From Gammaproteobacteria bacterium (GTDB lineage: Bacteria > Pseudomonadota > Gammaproteobacteria > Steroidobacterales > Steroidobacteraceae), in the NCBI GenBank assembly GCA_030040235.1, contig JASHUC010000541.1, forward strand, positions 1 to 23,345: a stretch of DNA of 23,345 nucleotides, given 5' to 3'. The notes below the pieces were generated by a model. It did no database searches, was not told the origin of the DNA, and was given only the letters and a program-made list of their open reading frames with translations. A program made the translations under genes and the position numbers. Shown in pieces: positions 7,156 to 14,409 of this stretch (position 1 is its first letter; each line of letters begins with the position of its first letter).

Positions 7156-7530
7156 GTGCCACTCTATACTGTGACTTCACAGGCTGGAGTACTCAGCAAC
7201 GAAGCCAAGACCCACCTCGCCGCCGAACTGACCACACTCCACTGCGAGTTCTCCGGCGTACCGACGAATTGGGTCCACATCCTCTTCCAGGAGTATCCGG
7301 TCGGATGCGGCTTCACGGCGGGCACGCCTGCGGCAGTAACGGCACTCACCTTACTCATTCGGACCGGTCGTTCCGCGGACTATAAGCGCAGGCTCCTTCA
7401 GCGCCTTTGGGATCTGCTGCAGAAGGCCACGGGCGCAGCCAACGATCAGATCGTGATTGGCATCCAGGAGGTTCCCCCCAACCAGGCCATGGAGATGGGT
7501 CAGATCATGCCGGACGTCGCGGAGCAGTAA
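7156..7530 (+). CDS. Tautomerase-superfamily protein, cis-3-chloroacrylate dehalogenase (cis-CaaD)-like
   Basis: A 124-residue protein starting at GTG 7156, with AGGAG 8 bases upstream. Residue 2 is Pro, which becomes the catalytic N-terminal Pro1 after methionine removal. Compared with cis-CaaD and its homologue Cg10062, it keeps His28 (TLHCEFSG), both active-site arginines (here R68 and R71 in IRTGRSADYK, equivalent to Arg70/Arg73 with a loop two residues shorter) and the glutamate (E112, equivalent to Glu114, in the NQAMEMGQIMP segment). The position of cis-CaaD Tyr103 is Gly here, and Tyr103 assists hydration in cis-CaaD, so the activity may be tautomerase, slow hydratase or decarboxylase-like rather than efficient dehalogenation. 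Family members act as trimers. It is the second gene of the decarboxylase operon and ends 12 bp from the convergent poxB gene. Confidence 0.88.
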   Translation: MPLYTVTSQAGVLSNEAKTHLAAELTTLHCEFSGVPTNWVHILFQEYPVGCGFTAGTPAAVTALTLLIRTGRSADYKRRLLQRLWDLLQKATGAANDQIVIGIQEVPPNQAMEMGQIMPDVAEQ

Positions 7531-7544
7531 GGGGCTGGCCTTTT
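7529..7544 (+). terminator. Weak candidate terminator between convergent genes
   Basis: AAGGGG-CTGG-CCTTTT spans the 12-bp gap and both stop codons. As plus-strand RNA it can form a 6-bp stem (two G-U pairs) with a four-base loop, and the U run lies inside the 3' arm. The complementary strand folds poorly. The stem is weak, so rho-independent activity is uncertain. Confidence 0.2.
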
Positions 7545-9267
7545 AGCGGGTGACGTTGACCTTCGCGAGATCAACGAGCTCGCGCGCCCGCCCGTCGAGC
7601 ACGGCCTTGAGCATGAAGATGCCAAAATGCTTTGCCTCATCGAACGTCGTCACGGGCGGCATCACGAGTTCCTGCCGAGCGGTAACCACATCGATGAGGG
7701 CGGGACCTTGATGCGCCAGCGCCTCCTTGACGGCCGCACGCAGTTCCTGAGGTCTCTCCACGCGAATCCCTTTGACACCCATGGCGGTCGCCATGTCCGC
7801 GAAATTGGGATTGGTCAGGTCGCACTCAGTATCGAGGAACCCTCCGGCCTTCATCTCGAGCTCAACGAACCCGAGCGTCCCGTTGTTCAGCAGGATTACT
7901 TTGACGGGGAGCCCCTTCTGACTGAGCGTGATGAAGTCGCCCATCATCATCGAGAAGCCCCCATCTCCAGAGAAGGAAACGACCTGCCGATCTGGAAACG
8001 CACTCTGGGCGCCGATCGCGTGCAGCAAGGCGTTCGCCATGGACCCATGATTGAAGGACCCGACCACGCGCCGCCGGCCGTTGACCTTGAGGTAGCGCGC
8101 GGTCCAGGCAATCGGAGTACCGACGTCGCAGGTAAAGATCGCATCCTCGGCCGCCTCCTCGCTCACCACGCGCGTCACGTATTGCGGGTGTATCTCCTTG
8201 CTGTTTGGACTGCTTTCTGCGAGGGCATCCAGATCACGCCGCGCGGCCCGATAATCCGCAAGCGCGCTGCGAAGGTAACTCGACTCGGGCTTGTCACTAA
8301 CGAGCGGCAAAAGCTTGCCGAGAGTCGCCTTCACATCCCCGAGCACCCCTAACTGCAAGGCGCAACGGTTGCCGAGCGCCTCCGGGCGAAGGTCCACCTG
8401 GAGAATCGTTGCCTCCTCGGGAAAGAATTGGCGGTAAGGAAAATCGGCCCCGAGGATGAGTAAGGTATCGCAGGCCTTCATGGCCTTGTAACCGGATGCA
8501 AACCCGACGAGCCCTGTCATCCCCACGTCAAAGGGGTTGTCGTATTCGATGTATTCCTTTCCGCGTAGGGTGTGAACAATCGGCGCCTGAAGCTTGCGTC
8601 CGAGCTCGATCACCTCATCGTGGGCACCCACGCACCCCGCACCGCAGAAGAGGGATACGCGCCGGGATCCGTTGAGCTTGTTCGCCAATAGCTGCATCTC
8701 CGAATCGCTGGGCACGATTACCGGCTTTTGGGGTGCAAGCCAATGAGGTACTGGCTGAGTAGCGGCCTTGAGAGCCACGTCTCCCGGAACGACGACGACG
8801 GCGACACCGCGCTTGCCAACCGCCACACGTAAGGCGCGGGTCAGAATCTGCGGGAGTAACTCGGGGCTCGATGCAAGCTCGACGTAGTGGCTACAGTCCT
8901 TGAACAGGCTCTCGGGGTGCGTGGCCTGGAAGTAATCGATACCGATCTCGGTACTCGGAATATGCGCGGCGATGGCGAGAACCGGCACGCCACTGCGATG
9001 ACAGTCGAAGAGCCCGTTGATGAGATGCAGGTTACCCGGCCCACAGCTTCCCGCGCACACAGCGAGCTGCCCGGTCACATGTGCCTCGGCGCCCGCAGCA
9101 AAGGCGGCGCCCTCTTCGTGTCGCATGTGTACCCATTCGATCGAACCTGCCCGCCGCAGCGCGTCGGTAAAACCGTTGAGAGAATCGCCTACCACGCCAT
9201 AAATGCGCTTCACTCCGACATGGCGCAATGCCTCGACCATGTAATCGGCCGTCGTCTTGATGGTCAC
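7543..9267 (-). CDS. poxB: Pyruvate:ubiquinone oxidoreductase (pyruvate oxidase, PoxB)
   Basis: A 574-residue ThDP- and FAD-dependent enzyme that converts pyruvate to acetate and CO2 and reduces membrane quinone. It follows E. coli PoxB almost throughout: catalytic Glu51 in MRHEEGAAFAAGAEA, the AVCAGSCGPGNLHLINGLFD block, the central FAD domain (PIVHTLRGKEYIEYDNP then DVGMTGLVGF), and the ThDP motif GDGGFSMMMGDF ending at LLNNG. The C-terminus (AVLDGRARELVDLAKVNVTR) matches the amphipathic helix that lets PoxB bind lipid and quinone. Its length is essentially that of E. coli PoxB (572). The start is GTG at 9267 with AGGAG about 7 bases upstream. It lies 44 bp downstream of a second PoxB-like gene on the same strand and is probably in one operon with it. 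The quinol produced could feed the bo3 oxidase encoded at the right end of the window. Confidence 0.95.
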   Translation of the reverse strand: MTIKTTADYMVEALRHVGVKRIYGVVGDSLNGFTDALRRAGSIEWVHMRHEEGAAFAAGAEAHVTGQLAVCAGSCGPGNLHLINGLFDCHRSGVPVLAIAAHIPSTEIGIDYFQATHPESLFKDCSHYVELASSPELLPQILTRALRVAVGKRGVAVVVVPGDVALKAATQPVPHWLAPQKPVIVPSDSEMQLLANKLNGSRRVSLFCGAGCVGAHDEVIELGRKLQAPIVHTLRGKEYIEYDNPFDVGMTGLVGFASGYKAMKACDTLLILGADFPYRQFFPEEATILQVDLRPEALGNRCALQLGVLGDVKATLGKLLPLVSDKPESSYLRSALADYRAARRDLDALAESSPNSKEIHPQYVTRVVSEEAAEDAIFTCDVGTPIAWTARYLKVNGRRRVVGSFNHGSMANALLHAIGAQSAFPDRQVVSFSGDGGFSMMMGDFITLSQKGLPVKVILLNNGTLGFVELEMKAGGFLDTECDLTNPNFADMATAMGVKGIRVERPQELRAAVKEALAHQGPALIDVVTARQELVMPPVTTFDEAKHFGIFMLKAVLDGRARELVDLAKVNVTR

Positions 9268-9311
9268 GAGGATCTCCTGAGCGAGCGTTACCGGATACCT
9301 GCCGCCTCAGC

Positions 9312-11027
9312 CTATCGCGGCAAGTTCTCTCCAATCATTTCGAAAATGTCGCCCGCCTGGCCTTGAAGCAGCGCTTTCGCGGAATACATCGCCATGCCGT
9401 AGGCGGCTTTCGGCTCGACGAATGGGGGCATCACGAGCTCCATCGGAGCGACCTTCACGCTGAGCAGCGCGGGTCCGGGTTGACTCAACCACTCCTGCAC
9501 GGCCCCTTCGAGCTGTCCGGCATCACTCACGGTTCGACCCCAAAGCCCCATGGCCTGGGCAACCTCACCGAAGCTCGGATTCTTGAGGTCCGTATAGGTC
9601 GGCAGCAGGCCCTCGCTCTTCTGTTCGAGCTCCACGAATCCCAGCTTCCCGTTGTCATACACCGCGACTTTGACCGGCAGATTCTCCTGAACCAACGTCA
9701 GGAGATCTCCGAGCAGCATGGTGATGCCACCGTCGCCTGCCAGGCAGATGACCTGACGCCCGGGCTGGGACTTTTGCAGCCCGATCGATGTGCCGAGGCC
9801 TGAGGCCATCGTGCCATGGAGCAGGCTCGCGAACATGCGCCGTTTCCCGTTTGCTCTGATCATACGGAGCATCCAAACGCCCACCGTTCCATCATCGGCC
9901 GCGAAAAGTGCGTCGTCCGCCGCCGCGTTGTCGATGATCGAGGTGGCGTACTGTCCATAGATCTTGCCGTGACGGCCGGGAACCGCCCTCCCCGCCTGAG
10001 CCCTGAGTGCCTTCTCATGATGCTCCAGGTACGACCTCAGAAACGTCGAGTCCTCACGCGGCGTGATCCGTGGCAAGAGCGCCTCCAAAGTATCCTTCAC
10101 GTTCCCCACGAGGCCCAGGTCTATGGGATGCCGGCGCCCAACGTGGGTCGGGTCGTTATCGACTTGAATGATCGTTGCGCGGCTCGGATAAAACTGCTTC
10201 CAGGCAAAGTTCGTACCCAAGAGCAACAGGGTGTCGCAGTTGAGTAAGGCGTGGTAACCCGCCTCCATACCGATGACGCCCGTCATTCCGACGTTGTAGG
10301 GATTCTCATACTCAATGGCGTCCTTGCCACGGGAGGTGTGCGCAATCGGTGCCTTGAGCCGCGAGGCGAGCTCCACGAGCTGATCGTGCGCTCCTGCGCA
10401 GCCCGCGCCCGCGTAGATCGTGATATTGGAGCCCTCTTTGAGCAGGTTGGCCATCTCATCGAGGTCGCGCTCGCTCGGACGTATGACCGGCCTGTTGGAA
10501 TGCACGCTGAAGTTCAATTCATCCGCGGCATCGGAATCCGCCACGTCAACCGGCAATACGAGAACTGCCACCCCACGCCGGGTAATCGCTGCCTGACAGG
10601 CCATGACGGTCAGACGCCGCGCGTGCTCCGGAGTCATCACCATCTCGCAAAAGACACTGCATCCCTTGTAGACCTGCTTGAAATCGACCTCTTGGATGAA
10701 CTCGAATCCCAGCTCGCTGCGAACGACCTGACTAGCGATCAGCACGACCGGCGCGCGGTTGCGGTTGGCCTCGTAGAGCCCATTGATGAAATGAAGACTC
10801 CCCGGGCCGCAGCTTCCAGCTACCGCCGTGAGCCTGTCCGATAACAGTGCTTCGCCCTGTGCAGCGAAAGCGCCAGTCTCTTCGTGACGCACGTGAACGA
10901 ATTCGATGGAACTCTTCGAGAGGGCGGTTGCAAACGTATTGAGCGTATCCCCGACCACGCCATAGCAATGCTTGACGCCCGCACTTTCAAGAACCTCGAC
11001 GATGACCTGCCCTACCTTCTTGCTCAT
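9312..11027 (-). CDS. PoxB-like ThDP/FAD-dependent 2-oxo-acid:quinone oxidoreductase (second paralogue)
   Basis: A 571-residue enzyme with the full PoxB layout: catalytic Glu49 in VRHEETGAFAAQGEAL, AGSCGPGSLHFINGLYEANR, the FAD domain with GAGCAGAHDQLVELA and GMTGVIGMEAGYHALL, and the ThDP motif GDGGITMLLGDL ending in DNG rather than NNG. A PoxB-type C-terminal helix is kept (ALLQGQAGDIFEMIGENLPR). It is clearly more distant from E. coli PoxB than its neighbour: many substrate-pocket segments differ (for example DDGTVGVWMLR where PoxB has DVGTPTVWAAR). The substrate could be pyruvate or another 2-oxo acid. The start is ATG at 11027, with GAGAGGA about 8 bases upstream. It is the first gene of a two-gene poxB operon and is divergent from the FUSC efflux operon, with which it shares a 193-bp control region holding two G/C dyads. 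Confidence 0.9.
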   Translation of the reverse strand: MSKKVGQVIVEVLESAGVKHCYGVVGDTLNTFATALSKSSIEFVHVRHEETGAFAAQGEALLSDRLTAVAGSCGPGSLHFINGLYEANRNRAPVVLIASQVVRSELGFEFIQEVDFKQVYKGCSVFCEMVMTPEHARRLTVMACQAAITRRGVAVLVLPVDVADSDAADELNFSVHSNRPVIRPSERDLDEMANLLKEGSNITIYAGAGCAGAHDQLVELASRLKAPIAHTSRGKDAIEYENPYNVGMTGVIGMEAGYHALLNCDTLLLLGTNFAWKQFYPSRATIIQVDNDPTHVGRRHPIDLGLVGNVKDTLEALLPRITPREDSTFLRSYLEHHEKALRAQAGRAVPGRHGKIYGQYATSIIDNAAADDALFAADDGTVGVWMLRMIRANGKRRMFASLLHGTMASGLGTSIGLQKSQPGRQVICLAGDGGITMLLGDLLTLVQENLPVKVAVYDNGKLGFVELEQKSEGLLPTYTDLKNPSFGEVAQAMGLWGRTVSDAGQLEGAVQEWLSQPGPALLSVKVAPMELVMPPFVEPKAAYGMAMYSAKALLQGQAGDIFEMIGENLPR

Positions 11028-11134
11028 GGATGAGTCCTCTCAAAGCGGTATTAACGATGCGCGTCGCGCCAAGATCTCGGCGAGCGTCTCCAGTGACCTC
11101 ACGCGATGCTGGCGCCTTCGAGATACGAGCCGTA

Positions 11135-11150
11135 TCCCCCGTTCTGGGGA
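11135..11150. promoter_or_regulatory. 16-bp G/C dyad (7-2-7) in the poxB-like/efflux divergent region, distal site
   Basis: TCCCCCG-TT-CTGGGGA has the shared core TCCCC-N6-GGGGA. It lies 108 bp upstream of the second-paralogue poxB start and about 71 bp upstream of the FUSC start, so it could act on either side. Its centre is 64 bp from the centre of the next dyad, close to six helical turns, which would place both on the same DNA face. Confidence 0.4.
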
Positions 11151-11198
11151 GACTCTCAAGCGTTATCGAAGAGATGCGCTGCAGTCTTGTCCGGTGTT

Positions 11199-11214
11199 TC
11201 CCCCATGCGGGGGA
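11199..11214. promoter_or_regulatory. 16-bp G/C dyad (7-2-7) just upstream of the FUSC gene, proximal site
   Basis: TCCCCCA-TG-CGGGGGA repeats the core TCCCC-N6-GGGGA exactly and has arms of six perfect base pairs. It ends 6 bases before the ATG at 11221 and includes that gene's G-rich ribosome-binding region. It could therefore be an operator that blocks expression, an RNA hairpin hiding the ribosome-binding site, or, if translation starts at ATG 11260, an upstream activator site. Confidence 0.4.
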
Positions 11215-11220
11215 TGGGGC

Positions 11221-13293
11221 ATGAGGATGAGGGCACCTAGTGTCCCGATCGTGTTCGGAATGCGCACGTTTCGCAAGGCTACGTTTGCGGTCGCCAATAC
11301 CGCCGCGGTCCTGGCCGCCCTCTACATTGCCTTCGCTCTCGACCTCGAGCGGCCTTACTGGGCGATGTTCACGGTCTTCATCATCGCAAAGCCGATTTCC
11401 GGTGCGGTACGGTCCAAGGCCGTATACCGCTTCGCGGGTACCTTCGCAGGCGCCGCGATGGCACTGTTTCTCATTCCTCCACTCGTTCAGGCCCCGGTGC
11501 TCCTATCTCTTGCCATCAGCGCCTGGGTCGGACTCTGCCTCTACTTCTCACTCCTCGATAGAACCCCCCGAAGCTATCTGTTCATGTTGGCCGGATATAC
11601 TGCAGCGATTATCGGCTTCTCCGTCGTCGATGCGCCGACGACCATTTTCGACGTCACCGTTTCTCGTTTGGAGGAGATCTCACTCGGCATCATTTGCGGC
11701 TCGATTGCGCATTCGGTCTTCTTCCCCCAAAACGTCGCAGCGGAACTCGATGAGCGAACCGAGCGCACGATCCGCCGATCGGGAGCTTGGATCTCCAAGG
11801 CGCTCCTCAGCCCCGCGGAGCGCGAAGACAAGGAAGCTCAGGGAGAGCTCGCACAGATCGTGACCGAGCTGCACATTCTTTACACCCACGTCTCCTACGA
11901 AACCTCCGACGTGAGTCGCGCGAGCGGCGCCATGCGAGCGCTGCAAGACCGCCTTGCGATGCTCCCCGGATATCTGAGCTCGGTTCAGAAGGCCCTCGAG
12001 GCGCTCACGGAGAACCATTCGCTCCGTCCGCCGGTCAAGGCCTTGTTGGAGCGGGTCTCGAACTGGTCACAAACCCTAGCAGAGGGCGAGGAAGGCGGCG
12101 CCGCTCTTGAGCGCGCATCCGCCGTGGACCTGAATGCCGCGTTGGACGAGAGCACTTCCGACCCTCCGGACTGGCAGTCCCTGCTCGAGCTTGCACTTCG
12201 CACGCATCTCGCCAAGCTGGTCGGGGCGCTTCGTGAGAGCTGCCAGCTGGCCGCGTTCTTACGAGACCCGACCGGCGCCCTGCCGGCAGGACTCGCGCGT
12301 GAAGTCAAAACAGTCGGCGCACGTGCGCTTCACCGTGATCGTGGACTTGCTGCGATTTCGGGGTCTGCGGCGGCAGTCGCTTGCCTCGTCGCATCTCTCC
12401 TGTGGATCGAAGGGTCGTGGCCGGAAGGCGGCGTCGCGGCGCAGTTCGCCGCCATCGGCTGCAGTCTCTTTGCCACTCTCGACAGGCCGGCGAAGATTCT
12501 CTGGGCGGCTGTCGTAGGTGTTCTTGTCGCCTTGCCATTCGCGGCCCTGTACGAATTCGCGATGATTCCCCGCATCGATGGGTTTGTCTCGCTCGCCCTG
12601 GTGCTGACCCCGGTCCTGCTGATCTTTAGCCTCATGCAAACATCCGAGAAGCTCGAAGGGGCGGCGCTGGTCCTCGCCATCGCGTTCTCTGGCGGCCTCG
12701 CCCTGCAGGAGAGCTACCGAGCCGACTTCGCCGTGTTCCTCAACTCGAACACCGCGGAGGTCCTGGGGCTCCTCATCGCGAATGTCACCATTCTCCTTTT
12801 CCGCACCATCGATCCCGTCTGGAACGCCGTGCGTATCTCGCGCGCCGGATGGCGTTCGGTCGCCACGCTCGCGTTCGCGCGGCGCGCGGACATCGGCGGG
12901 TGGGCCGTGCAAATGTTCGACCGGCTCGGGCTCGTCCTCTCTCGCCTGCAACACGCTGATGTCAAGCGGGTCGCCGGCGGGCTGATAGACCCGCTGCGTG
13001 ACCTGCGCATCGGGATCAACGTGGCAGCGCTAAAGAGTGCGAATGGCGATTCGGCCGTCCCCGCCTCCCTGGAGCGCGTGCTGCAGGATGTCGGGGACGT
13101 TTACCAGGGGCTCGTCACCGGGCGCGAGACGCCGACCGGGCGCGACATCCGGGCATCGATCGATGCAGGAATCGAGTCACTCACGCAATCGTCGTCCACT
13201 CAAGCCAAAGAGGGGTTGGCGGCCCTCACCGCGCTGCGGCTCGACCTCGCGCCACTCGCTCTACCTTATGGATCGAGCGTGGCGGCCGCATGA
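11221..13293 (+). CDS. FUSC-family inner-membrane exporter (aromatic/fusaric acid efflux, AaeB-like)
   Basis: A 690-residue membrane protein with the FUSC two-block design. A first cluster of TM helices (about residues 14-160) contains the family motif LERPYWAMFTVFIIAKPISGA. A large cytoplasmic helical region follows (about 160-370), then a second TM cluster (about 385-540, with LFATLDRPAKI) and a final cytoplasmic tail. FUSC proteins such as AaeB are the inner-membrane pump of tripartite exporters for hydroxylated aromatic or other weak acids. ATG at 11221 is chosen for the G-rich site just upstream; ATG 11227 or 11260 are alternatives, and the open frame reaching back to 10972 overlaps poxB and is rejected. 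Its stop overlaps the next start (ATGA at 13290), so it is the first gene of a four-gene operon. Confidence 0.93.
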   Translation: MRMRAPSVPIVFGMRTFRKATFAVANTAAVLAALYIAFALDLERPYWAMFTVFIIAKPISGAVRSKAVYRFAGTFAGAAMALFLIPPLVQAPVLLSLAISAWVGLCLYFSLLDRTPRSYLFMLAGYTAAIIGFSVVDAPTTIFDVTVSRLEEISLGIICGSIAHSVFFPQNVAAELDERTERTIRRSGAWISKALLSPAEREDKEAQGELAQIVTELHILYTHVSYETSDVSRASGAMRALQDRLAMLPGYLSSVQKALEALTENHSLRPPVKALLERVSNWSQTLAEGEEGGAALERASAVDLNAALDESTSDPPDWQSLLELALRTHLAKLVGALRESCQLAAFLRDPTGALPAGLAREVKTVGARALHRDRGLAAISGSAAAVACLVASLLWIEGSWPEGGVAAQFAAIGCSLFATLDRPAKILWAAVVGVLVALPFAALYEFAMIPRIDGFVSLALVLTPVLLIFSLMQTSEKLEGAALVLAIAFSGGLALQESYRADFAVFLNSNTAEVLGLLIANVTILLFRTIDPVWNAVRISRAGWRSVATLAFARRADIGGWAVQMFDRLGLVLSRLQHADVKRVAGGLIDPLRDLRIGINVAALKSANGDSAVPASLERVLQDVGDVYQGLVTGRETPTGRDIRASIDAGIESLTQSSSTQAKEGLAALTALRLDLAPLALPYGSSVAAA

Positions 13294-13517
13294 TTGGAGA
13301 ATGGGACATCGACGGGGTTTTCGGTCCTCGACTACTTCTCGTGTTCGTGTTCGCCTTTGCGGCAAGCCTCCTCTTGCGACGCCTTCTGAGGAGGTTCAAC
13401 TGCTACCGCTACGTTTGGCACGCCGCACTGTTCGATATCGCCGTGTTCGTAGTTCTCGCCTGGGTCATTGCCGTGGCGACCGCAGGGTTCACTCCATATG
13501 GCGTCGATGCACATTGA
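13290..13517 (+). CDS. DUF1656 small membrane protein (AaeX-like)
   Basis: A 75-residue protein with two hydrophobic helices (about residues 12-29 and 44-65) separated by a basic loop with the family-typical RRLLRRFNCYRYVWH. It opens with the usual EWDIDGVFGP. DUF1656 members, including E. coli AaeX, are nearly always encoded between or beside a FUSC pump and its HlyD-type adaptor; their own function is unclear. The ATG overlaps the FUSC stop by four bases (ATGA), and the 3' end overlaps the adaptor start by 11 bases, so all three are translationally coupled. Confidence 0.93.
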   Translation: MIGEWDIDGVFGPRLLLVFVFAFAASLLLRRLLRRFNCYRYVWHAALFDIAVFVVLAWVIAVATAGFTPYGVDAH

Positions 13518-14409
13518 CGTAAGAATCCTGACCGCGGTCGCTCGCTATCTGGTGACGGCTGTTGCCGTTGGGCTTGCTGCTCTCGGGGCCCGATGGCTGT
13601 GGATTCACTATAACGTCGAGCCCTGGACTCGGGACGGTCGCGTGCGCGCCGACGTCGTTGAGGTGAGTCCAGACGTCAATGGGCTCGTCACCGAGGTCCG
13701 TGTTAAGGATGGTCAGGTCGTGCGCGCCGGGGAGGTTCTATTCGTGCTCGATCAGGCGCGCTACGAACTCGCCGAGCGACAGGTCGAGGCGGCTGTCGCG
13801 GCTGATGAGGCCTCGCTCGCCCAGGCCAGACGCGAGAATCGCCGCAACCAGGCCCTCGGTACGCTGGTCACGACCGAGCAAGGCGAGGAAGGCCTATCAA
13901 AGGTCGCCGAGCTCACAGCGCAATTGCAGGGCGCCGAGGTGGAACGCGACGTCGCGAGACTCAATCTCGAGCGGACGACTGTGCGAGCCACTGTCAACGG
14001 CATCGTGACGAACCTCGAGCTGCAGCCAGGTGACTATGCGAGCGCGGGCCATGAAGTCTTGGCACTGCTCGACTCGGATGCGATTTACGTCGACGGATAC
14101 TTCGAGGAGACCAAGCTTCCACTCATTCGCGTCGGCGATCGCGCGAACGTCCACATCATGGGCGTGAACACGGTTCTGCATGGCAGCGTTGAGGCCATTG
14201 CTGCCGGCATCGAGGATCGCGAGCGAAGTGCGAGCAGCAGCGAGCTGGCCAACGTCAACCCGACGTTCAGCTGGGTGCGCTTGGCGCAGAGGATCCCCGT
14301 ACGAATCAAGTTGGACCCGGCCCCGGTGAGCGTCCGCCTGATCGCCGGTCGCACCGCGACCGTTGCGATCGCGGTGCCTCACGATCGGGCTCCAGAAGGG
14401 AGCCGCTAA
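13507..14409 (+). CDS. HlyD-family periplasmic adaptor (membrane fusion protein, AaeA-like)
   Basis: About 300 residues: one N-terminal membrane anchor (about residues 10-30), then the AaeA/EmrA-type sequence VEPWTRDGRVRADVVEVSPDV. The lipoyl half-domains (NGLVTEVRVKDGQVV and VNGIVTNLELQPGDY) flank a short alpha-helical hairpin (about 75-150). The beta-barrel region has the family-typical YFEETKLPLIRVGDRA and ends near WVRLAQRIPVRIKLD. It links the FUSC pump to the outer-membrane channel. ATG at 13507 gives an N-terminus like AaeA; ATG 13498 and GTG 13468 are in frame but have no better ribosome-binding site. The stop overlaps the next ATG by one base (TAATG at 14407-14411). Confidence 0.93.
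   Translation: MHIDVRILTAVARYLVTAVAVGLAALGARWLWIHYNVEPWTRDGRVRADVVEVSPDVNGLVTEVRVKDGQVVRAGEVLFVLDQARYELAERQVEAAVAADEASLAQARRENRRNQALGTLVTTEQGEEGLSKVAELTAQLQGAEVERDVARLNLERTTVRATVNGIVTNLELQPGDYASAGHEVLALLDSDAIYVDGYFEETKLPLIRVGDRANVHIMGVNTVLHGSVEAIAAGIEDRERSASSSELANVNPTFSWVRLAQRIPVRIKLDPAPVSVRLIAGRTATVAIAVPHDRAPEGSR

Noticed and set aside
7627..8352. 241-codon plus-strand ORF opposite poxB
   Set aside because: It lies entirely within the strongly supported poxB gene on the other strand and shows low-complexity charged sequence without any family features.
10972..11220. N-terminal extension of the FUSC reading frame into poxB
   Set aside because: The extended part overlaps the poxB-like start and its promoter region and resembles no FUSC N-terminus. 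A better start with a G-rich site exists at 11221.
12259..12954. 231-codon minus-strand ORF opposite the FUSC gene
   Set aside because: The translation is a charged Glu/Arg/Asp-rich antisense product of the membrane-protein gene, with no start signal.
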